DNA from: an uncultured Eubacterium sp.
Lineage (GTDB): Bacteria; Bacillota; Clostridia; Lachnospirales; Lachnospiraceae
NCBI GenBank assembly: GCA_945920185.1
Contig: CAMEJP010000009.1
Coordinates: 1-43,420 of the forward strand
Reading direction: 5' to 3'
DNA length: 43,420 nucleotides
A program made the position numbers and the translations under genes. Below the pieces are notes generated by a model. It worked only from the letters and a program-made list of their open reading frames with translations, did not search any database and was not told the DNA's origin. Position 1 is the stretch's first letter. Each line of letters starts with the position of its first letter. Positions 1 through 6,975 of this stretch are shown piece after piece.

Positions 1-26
1 ATACGAAAAAAGAATTTTTTGCTAGT

Positions 27-44
27 TTATACTTGACTTTTCAT
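27..44 (-). other. five-codon ORF behind a strong ribosome-binding site
   Basis: On the minus strand an ATG (44) follows GGAAGGAG at good spacing, but the frame closes after five codons (M-K-S-Q-V-stop). The upstream signal is the same 12-base motif found before two V-ATPase genes, pstC and phoR. It may be a leader peptide, a decayed gene start, or chance; the left edge cuts off what follows. Coding status is doubtful. Confidence 0.2.
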
Positions 45-55
45 AGCTGGTCTCC

Positions 56-67
56 TTCCGAAGCGTT
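56..67 (-). repeat. AACGCTTCGGAA start-site motif, copy 1
   Basis: Minus strand AACGCTTCGGAA, 11 bases before an ATG at 44. It shares GCTAACGCTTCGGAA with the V-ATPase copy at 14504 and AACGCTTCGGAAGGA with the pstC copy at 41183. See the finding on this motif. Confidence 0.5.
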
Positions 68-72
68 AGCGT

Positions 73-109
73 AAATTCGCGCCGCAAATTTAAAATTCGT
101 GCCGTAAAT
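73..109. repeat. two imperfect 17-bp direct repeats
   Basis: AAATTCGCGCCGCAAAT at 73-89 recurs as AAATTCGTGCCGTAAAT at 93-109: 15 of 17 positions match with a 20-bp period. They lie just upstream (minus sense) of the ribosome-binding site at 50-58, so they could be tandem binding sites for a regulator of whatever begins at the left edge. Function unknown. Outside this repeat and the small features around it, 1-245 shows nothing recognisable. Confidence 0.45.
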
Positions 110-170
110 GTAAGATTTATGGCTGCGATGTCCGACTCCTGTGACTTTAGAATAATGTTACCCTAATCTG

Positions 171-210
171 AAAAAAAAATCAAGGTGCATTGATATGATG
201 CGCCCTGATT
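171..210 (-). terminator. intrinsic terminator of the remnant ORF
   Basis: Arms AATCA + GGTGCAT (178-190) pair with ATGCGCC + TGATT (198-210) around a 7-base loop. On the minus strand the hairpin is followed by nine T residues (171-179). It sits 35 bases after the stop codon at 246, so transcription once came from the right on the minus strand. Confidence 0.75.
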
Positions 211-245
211 TTAACGAAAGATTTGCTTTTTTCTGTTCTCTTGTC

Positions 246-410
246 TTATTCTGCGATGAATTCCACGATGCCAGCTGCTCCTGTGATGAAATATCCGTCA
301 GTCGTTTCATACATCGGCTTTCCATCCACGATGTGAAATGCTTTCACCTGCTTCTCTTCAAACTTTGTTACACCTGCTTCAGCTTCTTTCTTTGCCGGAT
401 GCACGATCAA
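246..410 (-). pseudogene. 3' remnant of an unidentified gene, or a 54-residue small protein
   Basis: A minus-strand frame with good codon composition ends in TAA at 246-248. It encodes a mixed, soluble-looking sequence that includes HPAKKEAEAG and, towards the end, DGKPMYETTDGYFITGAAG. No ATG precedes it. The only possible starts are TTG or GTG near 405-410, with no ribosome-binding site, and the frame stays open further upstream into the hairpin at 436-471. A strong terminator follows. This fits the surviving 3' end of a longer gene whose front was deleted. The Tyr/Gly-rich end faintly recalls SH3-like or S-layer-associated repeats, but I do not recognise the family. Confidence 0.35.
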
Positions 411-435
411 AATACAGAAACCGCAAAAGTGAAGT

Positions 436-479
436 ACACCCCGAATGTCATATTTCTGACATTTGGGGTGTATTTTTTT
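436..479. terminator. strong hairpin after the ABC exporter gene
   Basis: ACACCCC-g-AATGTCA (436-450) pairs with TGACATT-t-GGGGTGT (457-471), giving 14 pairs and one mismatch with a 6-base loop. The T-run (473-479) lies on the plus-strand side. On the minus strand, where the exporter gene stops at 482, the hairpin is followed only by a weakly T-rich stretch. It probably ends exporter transcription or protects its 3' end, and it is best formed as a plus-strand terminator. Confidence 0.65.
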
Positions 480-481
480 GA

Positions 482-2254
482 CTAGCTCTGTATAATTTTC
501 ATTTTATAAAATTCACCCTTTAACGCCATAAGTTCGTCGAAGGTACCGTATTCAACGCATTTTCCGTCATCGATTACGGCAATCTTGTCTGCGTCCCTGA
601 TAGTCGAAAGGCGATGAGCCACTATAAAGGTAGTCCTTCCTGCCGTAAGACGTCCCAAAGCCTCCTGTATAAGCTTCTCGGATATACTGTCAAGAGCCGA
701 TGTAGCCTCATCAAGCACTATTACCTTCGGATTTCTTATGAGCGCTCTTGCAATGGAAATACGCTGTCTTTGACCTCCCGAAAGCTTTCCTCCATGCTCG
801 CCTATATAAGTATCGACTCCGTCCGGCAGAGAATCTACAACATCCTTTAAGTTGGCAGCCTTTATGACCTCGTCAAGCTGCTTATCGGATACTGTTGTCA
901 GTCCGTATGTGATATTGTCCCTTATGGTTCCGGAAAACAGTATCGTATTCTGAGGCACGACTGCCAGATGCTTTCTGTAACTTCTAAGGTCGATGTCGCG
1001 CAAATCTTTTCCGTCAAGATATACGCCTCCGCTTTCTGCCTTAATAAAGCCTATGACAAGATTAAGAATAGTGGTCTTTCCTGCTCCGGACTCTCCTACA
1101 AGGGCAATGGTTTCTCCCTGTGCCACTTTAAGATTAAGCCCTTTAAGCACTTCATTTTCATCATAAGAAAACCTTACATCTGAAAACTCAAATTCACCGT
1201 TCACATTTTCCACTGCTTCCTTGCCGTCATTTTCCTCTATCTCGTCACAAAGCAGTACTTCGCCTATGGATTTTATGGATTCCAGACCTTTTGCTATGGT
1301 CGGGAAAAGCATAATGAGAGACGAAACCTGATTGACTATGGTGGTAAAATAGCTCTGGTAAATGAGTATATCTCCGGCAAGAATCTTTCCCTTATACGCA
1401 AGATACGCCGTAAACAAAAGGCATCCGACCTGAAATATCTGAAATATGGCCCAGCTTACCGCACCAAATGTAGCCTGAACCATATCGAGTCTGTATCCCT
1501 TTTCTGCCACGGTCATAAGATGACGGTTCATTCGTACGGTTTCCTCATCCTCCAGTGCATGTGCCCTGGTAACAGGAATAAGCTCGACCATCTCCATCAC
1601 CTGCGCTGAGGTATCTTCCATTTCTTTACGAAATTCACTGTTGGTTTTCTTTATTTTCTTTCTGAAAAGTACTATGGTAGCTGCTGCCGTAGGTACTGAC
1701 AGCAGGAAGAATAGGAACACGATGACGCTTCTTGATATTGTTACAAACAGCGCTACCGCTATATTTACAAATATGTTAAGCAGACCTACAAAAAGCTGTG
1801 TAGAAACGGTTTCCACCGCCTCTACGTCTCGCATTATCTTTGACTGCAGCCTTCCTGACTGGGTTCCTGTGTGAAATGACATAGAAAGCTGCTGGAGTTT
1901 TCGCACTATTGCACCCCTAAGTCCCGCTTCTACATTTCTTACGGCAAGGCTCTTGCACATCGTATGCAGATAATTCATAGGTATGTTCAGTATCAGAAGA
2001 AATACAAGCAGTGCACAATTTATAAATATAGTGTGCATTTTGTCGTTTCCTGAACCATTTATGCCGTTTATGATATTTGCCGTTATAATAGGCAGAAGCC
2101 ACACAGGCGAATGTTTTATCACAAAGAAAAATGTTGAGAGAAAAAATTTATGAAAATTTCCTTTGTACATCGATAACAGCGTCTTTAGCGGCTTGCCTGA
2201 ATTTTTCTTGTAACAGTCATAATAGAACTGTTCGTCTGAATAATTTATTTTCAT
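482..2254 (-). CDS. ABC exporter, fused membrane and ATPase domains (MdlB/MsbA type)
   Basis: This 590-residue half-transporter works as a dimer in the cytoplasmic membrane and uses ATP to export a substrate that cannot be named from sequence. The first ~320 residues hold about six membrane segments, starting near residue 38. The ATPase domain follows: Walker A GESGAGKTT at 387-395, Q-loop in VVPQNT, signature LSGGQ at 491-495, Walker B and D-loop LDEATSALD ending near 522, and the switch histidine in VAHRLST at about 547. All catalytic motifs are intact. It starts 6 bases after the GH28 stop, so it is the last gene of the pectin operon and probably translationally coupled, since its own ribosome-binding site is weak. 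Type and topology are clear. Its link to pectin rests on position only. Confidence 0.88.
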   Translation of the reverse strand: MKINYSDEQFYYDCYKKNSGKPLKTLLSMYKGNFHKFFLSTFFFVIKHSPVWLLPIITANIINGINGSGNDKMHTIFINCALLVFLLILNIPMNYLHTMCKSLAVRNVEAGLRGAIVRKLQQLSMSFHTGTQSGRLQSKIMRDVEAVETVSTQLFVGLLNIFVNIAVALFVTISRSVIVFLFFLLSVPTAAATIVLFRKKIKKTNSEFRKEMEDTSAQVMEMVELIPVTRAHALEDEETVRMNRHLMTVAEKGYRLDMVQATFGAVSWAIFQIFQVGCLLFTAYLAYKGKILAGDILIYQSYFTTIVNQVSSLIMLFPTIAKGLESIKSIGEVLLCDEIEENDGKEAVENVNGEFEFSDVRFSYDENEVLKGLNLKVAQGETIALVGESGAGKTTILNLVIGFIKAESGGVYLDGKDLRDIDLRSYRKHLAVVPQNTILFSGTIRDNITYGLTTVSDKQLDEVIKAANLKDVVDSLPDGVDTYIGEHGGKLSGGQRQRISIARALIRNPKVIVLDEATSALDSISEKLIQEALGRLTAGRTTFIVAHRLSTIRDADKIAVIDDGKCVEYGTFDELMALKGEFYKMKIIQS

Positions 2255-2260
2255 AATGCT

Positions 2261-3802
2261 TTAATTTCTGGTAATCTCGTCTATGTTGCCTGCAACCACT
2301 GCCTCGCCTTCACAGCCGTCTACATTTACATTTGTGAGAACAAGGTGCTTTATATTGTTAGCTATTATTCCCTGTCGGCATGCTTCGTCACAGCCAAGCA
2401 TCATCGCTGCCACACCTGATTTTGGTTCATCGGCATAGCTAATGTTGATGTTTTCAAAAACAGCTTCCTCTATCTTGCTTTCAGGAAGACCGTAGATGTA
2501 TGCGCCTGCCACATGGCAATTGACAGCGTCTATGTTCTTAAATGCAAGTCGCTTTATTGCCGGTGTTCTGTCATCTACCGGAAGCGGTTCTTTGCTTGCA
2601 ACATAGTCTGTCTTTCCGTCAGGGTCGCAGAAATAAAAGCTGTTGACAACAAACGGGGTCATAACATTGTCCATCTTTATGTCCTCAAAAACAATGTTGT
2701 CAAGTACGGAATCCTCGCCTCTGCCTCGTCTGGTCTTCACTCTGAGTCCACGGTCGGTATTCATAAACAGACATTCCTTTATCTTTACGTTATTAACGCC
2801 GGCAGCAATCTCGCTTCCGACTGTTATGGCACCGTGTCCGTCGCGCATACAGCACTGTCTTATAGTCATATTGCTTGTTGCCAGTTTCAGTTTCTTGCCC
2901 ATATATATCTTGCCTGACTTTATGGCGATACAGTCATCGCCTACTGAAATGTATACGCCGAGAACTTCGACATTTGTACATGATTCAGGATCAAGTCCGT
3001 CTGTATTGTGTGAGTTGAATGGGTTAAGAATCTTTATGTCTATAAATCTCAAATCATTTGAAAAATACGGATGAAGCGTCCATGACGGCGAATTTTTAAC
3101 CGTTATTCCGTGAAGCATTACATTTTCACAATGATTTAAGAACACAAGTCGTGGTCTCCAGGCAATATTTCTTATCTTAGGATTATGCCACCAGTTGTCA
3201 AAATCTGCACAGCCGTCGATGGTTCCCTCTCCCGTGATAACTACATTTTTTGCATTGATACCGCAGATAATTCCTGAAAATGTGTCCATAGGATTGCCTT
3301 CCCATGAGCCTAAATTGTAATAATCGTTCTCGTCATAATTCTCGATAAGGCCCGGAAGTATCGGAAACATTGTTCTGTCTGTATAGGCACTCAAGACGGC
3401 ACCCTTTGCAAGCTCTATGGTAATATCACTTTTTAAGAAAAGAGATGTTATCTTGTAGGTTCCTTCAGGCACAAGTATTCTGCTGTCCTTCGGACATGCC
3501 ATTATGGCACACTGAATGGCGTTGGTGTCGTTGTGCTCTCCGTCGCCGTATGCACCGAAATCCCTGACATTGAGTGTAACATACTCATAGTCAGTCTTTA
3601 CCTTAAGTTCTCCGGCGCCTTCCACCGATACGCTGTATTCCGTGTCAGGAAGCAGTCCGAATATTGATGTGACTACCTTATCCGTCCTTACTGTCCTGTC
3701 ATTTACTTTTATGTCATATTCCTTGTCTGCATAATATTTCCCTGACTGTGTAAGTTCTACCACAATGCTTCTGCTTGTCTTTGCCACTAATTTTAATTCC
3801 AT
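2261..3802 (-). CDS. GH28 polygalacturonase-type glycoside hydrolase, cytoplasmic
   Basis: This 513-residue enzyme should hydrolyse alpha-1,4-galacturonic acid linkages in pectin fragments. Residues 1-70 form a small beta-rich, fibronectin-III-like domain, followed by the GH28 right-handed beta-helix starting with the DFGAYGDG motif (81-88). All GH28 active-site motifs are visible: NTDG 266-269, the Asp pair at 289-290, GHG 322-324 and RVK 354-356. There is no signal peptide, so it probably acts in the cytoplasm on oligosaccharides brought in by the neighbouring transporter, like the exo-acting PehX-type enzymes with an N-terminal domain. A GGAGGT ribosome-binding site supports the ATG at 3802. 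It lies 14 bases after the 222-residue gene and 6 before the exporter gene. Exo versus endo action, and homogalacturonan versus rhamnogalacturonan preference, cannot be settled here. Confidence 0.9.
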   Translation of the reverse strand: MELKLVAKTSRSIVVELTQSGKYYADKEYDIKVNDRTVRTDKVVTSIFGLLPDTEYSVSVEGAGELKVKTDYEYVTLNVRDFGAYGDGEHNDTNAIQCAIMACPKDSRILVPEGTYKITSLFLKSDITIELAKGAVLSAYTDRTMFPILPGLIENYDENDYYNLGSWEGNPMDTFSGIICGINAKNVVITGEGTIDGCADFDNWWHNPKIRNIAWRPRLVFLNHCENVMLHGITVKNSPSWTLHPYFSNDLRFIDIKILNPFNSHNTDGLDPESCTNVEVLGVYISVGDDCIAIKSGKIYMGKKLKLATSNMTIRQCCMRDGHGAITVGSEIAAGVNNVKIKECLFMNTDRGLRVKTRRGRGEDSVLDNIVFEDIKMDNVMTPFVVNSFYFCDPDGKTDYVASKEPLPVDDRTPAIKRLAFKNIDAVNCHVAGAYIYGLPESKIEEAVFENINISYADEPKSGVAAMMLGCDEACRQGIIANNIKHLVLTNVNVDGCEGEAVVAGNIDEITRN

Positions 3803-3816
3803 TTTCTTACCTCCAA

Positions 3817-4485
3817 CTATGCTAAAAGTTCTTCTGCAAGAGCTTCATATTTTTCAGTGAGAATAACTCTCATATCGCATGCTCTGTTTACGGCATATGC
3901 CGCATACATTTTAGTCGTTGCGTCTGCTGAAAGGAGCTTGTCTTTTGAGGCTTTGAGCATATTTTTAAACATATCTGCCAAAGCCATATAATGTTCAAAC
4001 AACTCCTGTGACATATATTCCATGACATTTATAACTGTCACAAGATATCTTGCTGCCTCGTCGGCTGTAAATTCTTTTGAAATCTTGTCTGTAAGTGCTT
4101 TAAACCTTACGGTTATATCGTTGTAGTGTTCTTTTTTACCCAGTTTTGTTTCTGCCATCATATAAAACGGCATTGTCTTTACCGCTGTGCAAAGGTCTGT
4201 TGTATCCGTAGAACTTATATTTTTCAGAAGGTCTTCATATACTGCAACAGCCTTATTATTGTATTTGTCAGTTCCGTTTATGGCATTGGCACATACATAA
4301 GCAGTTCCGGCAAATGTATATCTGTTATCCCTGTCTGCATATTCCGTTATCTGCTCTTTAAGATATGCATCCTTGCTTTCCTCGTAAGCATGCAGCTTCA
4401 TGGAAAGTTTTATGGCATCGTCACACTTGTCTTCATTTGAAATTTCCTGATTTTTAATTGCTTCTGATAATTTGGTTGATAGCAT
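3817..4485 (-). CDS. helical protein of unknown function, weak GH88/GH105 resemblance
   Basis: The 222-residue product is soluble and almost wholly alpha-helical, with no signal peptide or membrane segment. I do not recognise it firmly. The stretch around residues 95-120 (a TTD-x-CTA segment, then MPFYMMAETKLG and a Y-N-D-I element) recalls the (alpha/alpha) barrel repeat of GH88/GH105 unsaturated uronyl hydrolases, where an Asp precedes a 'MPF' helix. Those enzymes are about 350-380 residues, so this would be a shortened and perhaps non-catalytic relative. It sits between the acetylesterase and GH28 genes, exactly where a GH105 gene is often found in rhamnogalacturonan clusters. The ATG at 4485 follows CGGAGG. 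The reading frame is secure. The family link is an inference. Confidence 0.75.
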   Translation of the reverse strand: MLSTKLSEAIKNQEISNEDKCDDAIKLSMKLHAYEESKDAYLKEQITEYADRDNRYTFAGTAYVCANAINGTDKYNNKAVAVYEDLLKNISSTDTTDLCTAVKTMPFYMMAETKLGKKEHYNDITVRFKALTDKISKEFTADEAARYLVTVINVMEYMSQELFEHYMALADMFKNMLKASKDKLLSADATTKMYAAYAVNRACDMRVILTEKYEALAEELLA

Positions 4486-4552
4486 ATTTCCTCCGTTCTA
4501 AAGAGCTTTTGCTCTTACTTTTACTTTTTTTAAAACCTTCAGGCCGAATAAC

Positions 4553-5287
4553 TTATCCTTCCCAGTCGATAAGAAGACTTGGGTCTTCTAAATCGTCCTC
4601 AGGTCTAAGCAGGAGTTCTTCATATATTCCTCCCATTTTTTTAAGTTCATCAGCTATAACTTTAGCAAATCTTACCGCACCTTCGTACTGCAAATGTGAA
4701 TTGTCCTCTTTACCGTTTGGAAAGGCTTCGTATTTATTCTTCGGAACGTGCAAAAACCATTCCTTTGTTACTTCCCTTCCTGCATTTTCAATCATATCCC
4801 TGCTGATACTGCACAGGTCTATAACGGGAACATTTTCTCTTTGACCAAGCTCAATCATTGCTTTCGGATACTCACCATGATTTTCTTTAAGAAGCGTATC
4901 TGCCCCATCCTCAAAAAGTCTCCTGTAAAGAGACGTTATAAGCACGGGATATGCCCCTGCCTCTCTGGCAACATCTATAAACTTCTTAAGGTTTTCCTGA
5001 TAACTTCCAAATGGTTCTGTATATCTTTTTGGGTCATTTATCTTCTCATCATTGTGACCAAACTGAATAAAAAGAAAATCTCCTTTTTCAATTCTGTCTT
5101 CAATAATATTAAGCCTTCCCTCGTCAATAAAACTTTTGGTACTTCTTCCATTCTCAGCAAAATCCATAACTGATACATTCCGCTTCACAAACAATTTAAA
5201 GACCTGTCCTATCCCTGTCTGCGGAAAACTGAATATCGTATTCTCTTTAACAGTAGAATCTCCTGCCCAAAATATTCTGTTTGACAT
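4553..5287 (-). CDS. rhamnogalacturonan acetylesterase-like SGNH hydrolase (CE12 type)
   Basis: A 244-residue esterase expected to remove acetyl groups from acetylated pectin backbone fragments so that hydrolases can act. SGNH blocks are all present: GDST at 9-12 with the nucleophile Ser11, the glycine block GRST at 47-50, GHND at 77-80, and the Asp195-x-x-His198 pair. The GDST form and these spacings match the RhgT/YesT family of rhamnogalacturonan acetylesterases. There is no signal peptide, so it acts inside the cell. The frame is open 25 codons further upstream, but ATG 5287 is chosen because AAAGGAG precedes it and the upstream part overlaps the promoter and encodes an unlikely peptide. 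It is the first gene of the second pectin transcription unit, 67 bases before the next gene. Confidence 0.88.
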   Translation of the reverse strand: MSNRIFWAGDSTVKENTIFSFPQTGIGQVFKLFVKRNVSVMDFAENGRSTKSFIDEGRLNIIEDRIEKGDFLFIQFGHNDEKINDPKRYTEPFGSYQENLKKFIDVAREAGAYPVLITSLYRRLFEDGADTLLKENHGEYPKAMIELGQRENVPVIDLCSISRDMIENAGREVTKEWFLHVPKNKYEAFPNGKEDNSHLQYEGAVRFAKVIADELKKMGGIYEELLLRPEDDLEDPSLLIDWEG

Positions 5288-5320
5288 ATGAGTTCTCCTT
5301 TCTTTGATATATATATATTC

Positions 5321-5350
5321 AGTATACCATATATATATCTTTTTTGCATT
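5321..5350 (-). promoter_or_regulatory. promoter of the acetylesterase-GH28-exporter unit
   Basis: In minus sense TATACT (5321-5326), preceded by TGG as an extended -10, lies in a very AT-rich stretch between the upstream terminator and the esterase start. The -35 region is poorly conserved, which suggests dependence on an activator. Alternating AT runs on both sides make the exact position uncertain. Confidence 0.45.
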
Positions 5351-5360
5351 AAAAAAGGGC

Positions 5361-5395
5361 AAAAAAACAAGGTCCCTGAAAATTCAGGAACCTTG
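5361..5395 (-). terminator. intrinsic terminator after the permease genes
   Basis: Arms CAAGGTCCCTGA and TCAGGAACCTTG (5368-5395) pair with one mismatch around an AAAT loop and are followed in minus sense by seven T residues. It follows the LplC-like stop at 5409, separating the transporter unit from the enzyme unit. Confidence 0.85.
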
Positions 5396-5408
5396 ATAGT
5401 TTTAGTCT

Positions 5409-6962
5409 TTACTCCTTAACAGCACCTACGTTAACACCCTGTACAAAGTAGTTCTGACAGAATGGATAGAGGATAAGGAATGGTAAAATAGCTACGATAA
5501 CAGATGCAGACTGAATTGTTTCAGTAGCATAATACTCATTCATTGATACTGTTTCATCAGCGAATGAACGCAACTTCATCTGGAAGTTGAATAACTTGTT
5601 CTCTGTGATGTACAATTTGAAGTTTGTGTAATCGTTCCAAAATGTAACGGCAAACATCAAACCGATTGAAGCGATAGCAGCCTTTGAAAGAGGAAGTACA
5701 ACCTTTATGAAAATCTGGATTGGTGAACATCCGTCAATCTTAGCGGCTTCAAACAATGAACCCGGAATACCTTCAAAGAAGTTTCTCATAAGTACCAGGT
5801 TATATACATTCATTGACAATGGCAGGATAACTGACCAAAGTGTATTGGTAAGATGTAAGTTCTTCATAACGAGGAACAGAGGAATCATACCACCACTGAA
5901 TATCATTGTGAATAACAACATATATGCGAAGAAATTTCTTCCCGGCATCTCAAACTGAATAAGTACATAAGCACCTAATGTTGAAAGAGTCAAACCAAAC
6001 AGAGTACCTACAACTGTTGTTAATACAGAGATAAGGAATGGTCTGTACATATCTGTCTGTGTAACAATATCCTTGTATGCTCTCATAGTGAACTTCTGAG
6101 GCAACAGGTAAACACCGTTACCGGCAAGAGCATCAATAGAGTCAATGATTGTCTTGTACATAGGTACAAGAATAATCAATGTCATTATGATAAGTAATAA
6201 ACCGTTGAATACAGGATATAACTTTGTCTTACATGCTCTACCTACACAAGATACGGCCAATGAAGCACCTACAATAAGAAGGATAATACCAACTATTGAA
6301 CATATTGAAATTAATGTCAAAGGAAGCGGACTTCCTGCATTAAAATCTGTAAGTGTAGCAGCGGTGTCAAGCTTTAACCAGCTTGCCCAGCTTGCATCTA
6401 CATTGTTAGTTGAAACAGCGTTGTCAATAAACTTGTTCCAGATACCTACCTTCTGCTGTAATGCATAGGTAAAGCTTGATGACTGAATCCATGCATAAAT
6501 TGACATTCCAAGACCAACTACTGCCATAACAATACCAATGATAAACATTCTCATGCTATCTTTGAATCTCTGTACAGCAGTTGCTCTAACAACACCTTTA
6601 CGCTTTCTGTCAAAAGCAAAGTATCCGATAACACATAAAATACCAACTACTATTAAAACTACTGAGAATATCAGTAAACCTTTTGATACGGAATCTGTCA
6701 TACCTTCAACATTCAAGGTATTCTTATCAAGAATTGTAACCGTATCTCCTGTCTTTATATAACCTGCATACTGTCCGAATGACATATATGCCGGATCGTC
6801 AGGACTCTGAGCCCATCTGTCAGCAAATTCCACAAACACATACTCTTTAAGTCTCTGCAACGTGTCGGCTGACACTGTTAAAATATCTGAGCCTTTCTGG
6901 ATAAAAGTCCATATTGCTAAAATGATACCAAATATTATTGATAATAAACCTACAACTATCAT
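5409..6962 (-). CDS. LplC/YtcP-type sugar ABC permease with N-terminal membrane extension
   Basis: This 517-residue membrane protein is one of two permeases importing a pectin-derived oligosaccharide. From about residue 245 it matches the carbohydrate-uptake family of LplC/YtcP: six membrane helices, the ATPase-contacting EAA loop EAAKIDG at 405-411, and the family's end signature FVQGVNVGAVKE. That family is normally about 295 residues. Here roughly 240 more precede it, with about four predicted helices (near 2-22, 94-114, 135-156, 215-240) and soluble loops between. The ATG at 6962 follows AAGGAGGG, which directly abuts the upstream permease stop (13-base gap). The extension shares the frame with no internal ribosome-binding site evident, so it looks like part of the protein. 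The ATPase is absent, as is usual when a shared MsmK-like ATPase serves several importers. Confidence 0.88.
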   Translation of the reverse strand: MIVVGLLSIIFGIILAIWTFIQKGSDILTVSADTLQRLKEYVFVEFADRWAQSPDDPAYMSFGQYAGYIKTGDTVTILDKNTLNVEGMTDSVSKGLLIFSVVLIVVGILCVIGYFAFDRKRKGVVRATAVQRFKDSMRMFIIGIVMAVVGLGMSIYAWIQSSSFTYALQQKVGIWNKFIDNAVSTNNVDASWASWLKLDTAATLTDFNAGSPLPLTLISICSIVGIILLIVGASLAVSCVGRACKTKLYPVFNGLLLIIMTLIILVPMYKTIIDSIDALAGNGVYLLPQKFTMRAYKDIVTQTDMYRPFLISVLTTVVGTLFGLTLSTLGAYVLIQFEMPGRNFFAYMLLFTMIFSGGMIPLFLVMKNLHLTNTLWSVILPLSMNVYNLVLMRNFFEGIPGSLFEAAKIDGCSPIQIFIKVVLPLSKAAIASIGLMFAVTFWNDYTNFKLYITENKLFNFQMKLRSFADETVSMNEYYATETIQSASVIVAILPFLILYPFCQNYFVQGVNVGAVKE

Positions 6963-6975
6963 CTTTTATCCCTCC

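Noticed and set aside
195-485. 96-codon plus-strand ORF with many Phe and Cys residues
   Set aside because: It spans two hairpin structures and is the shadow of the better minus-strand frame at 246-410. It has no ribosome-binding site.
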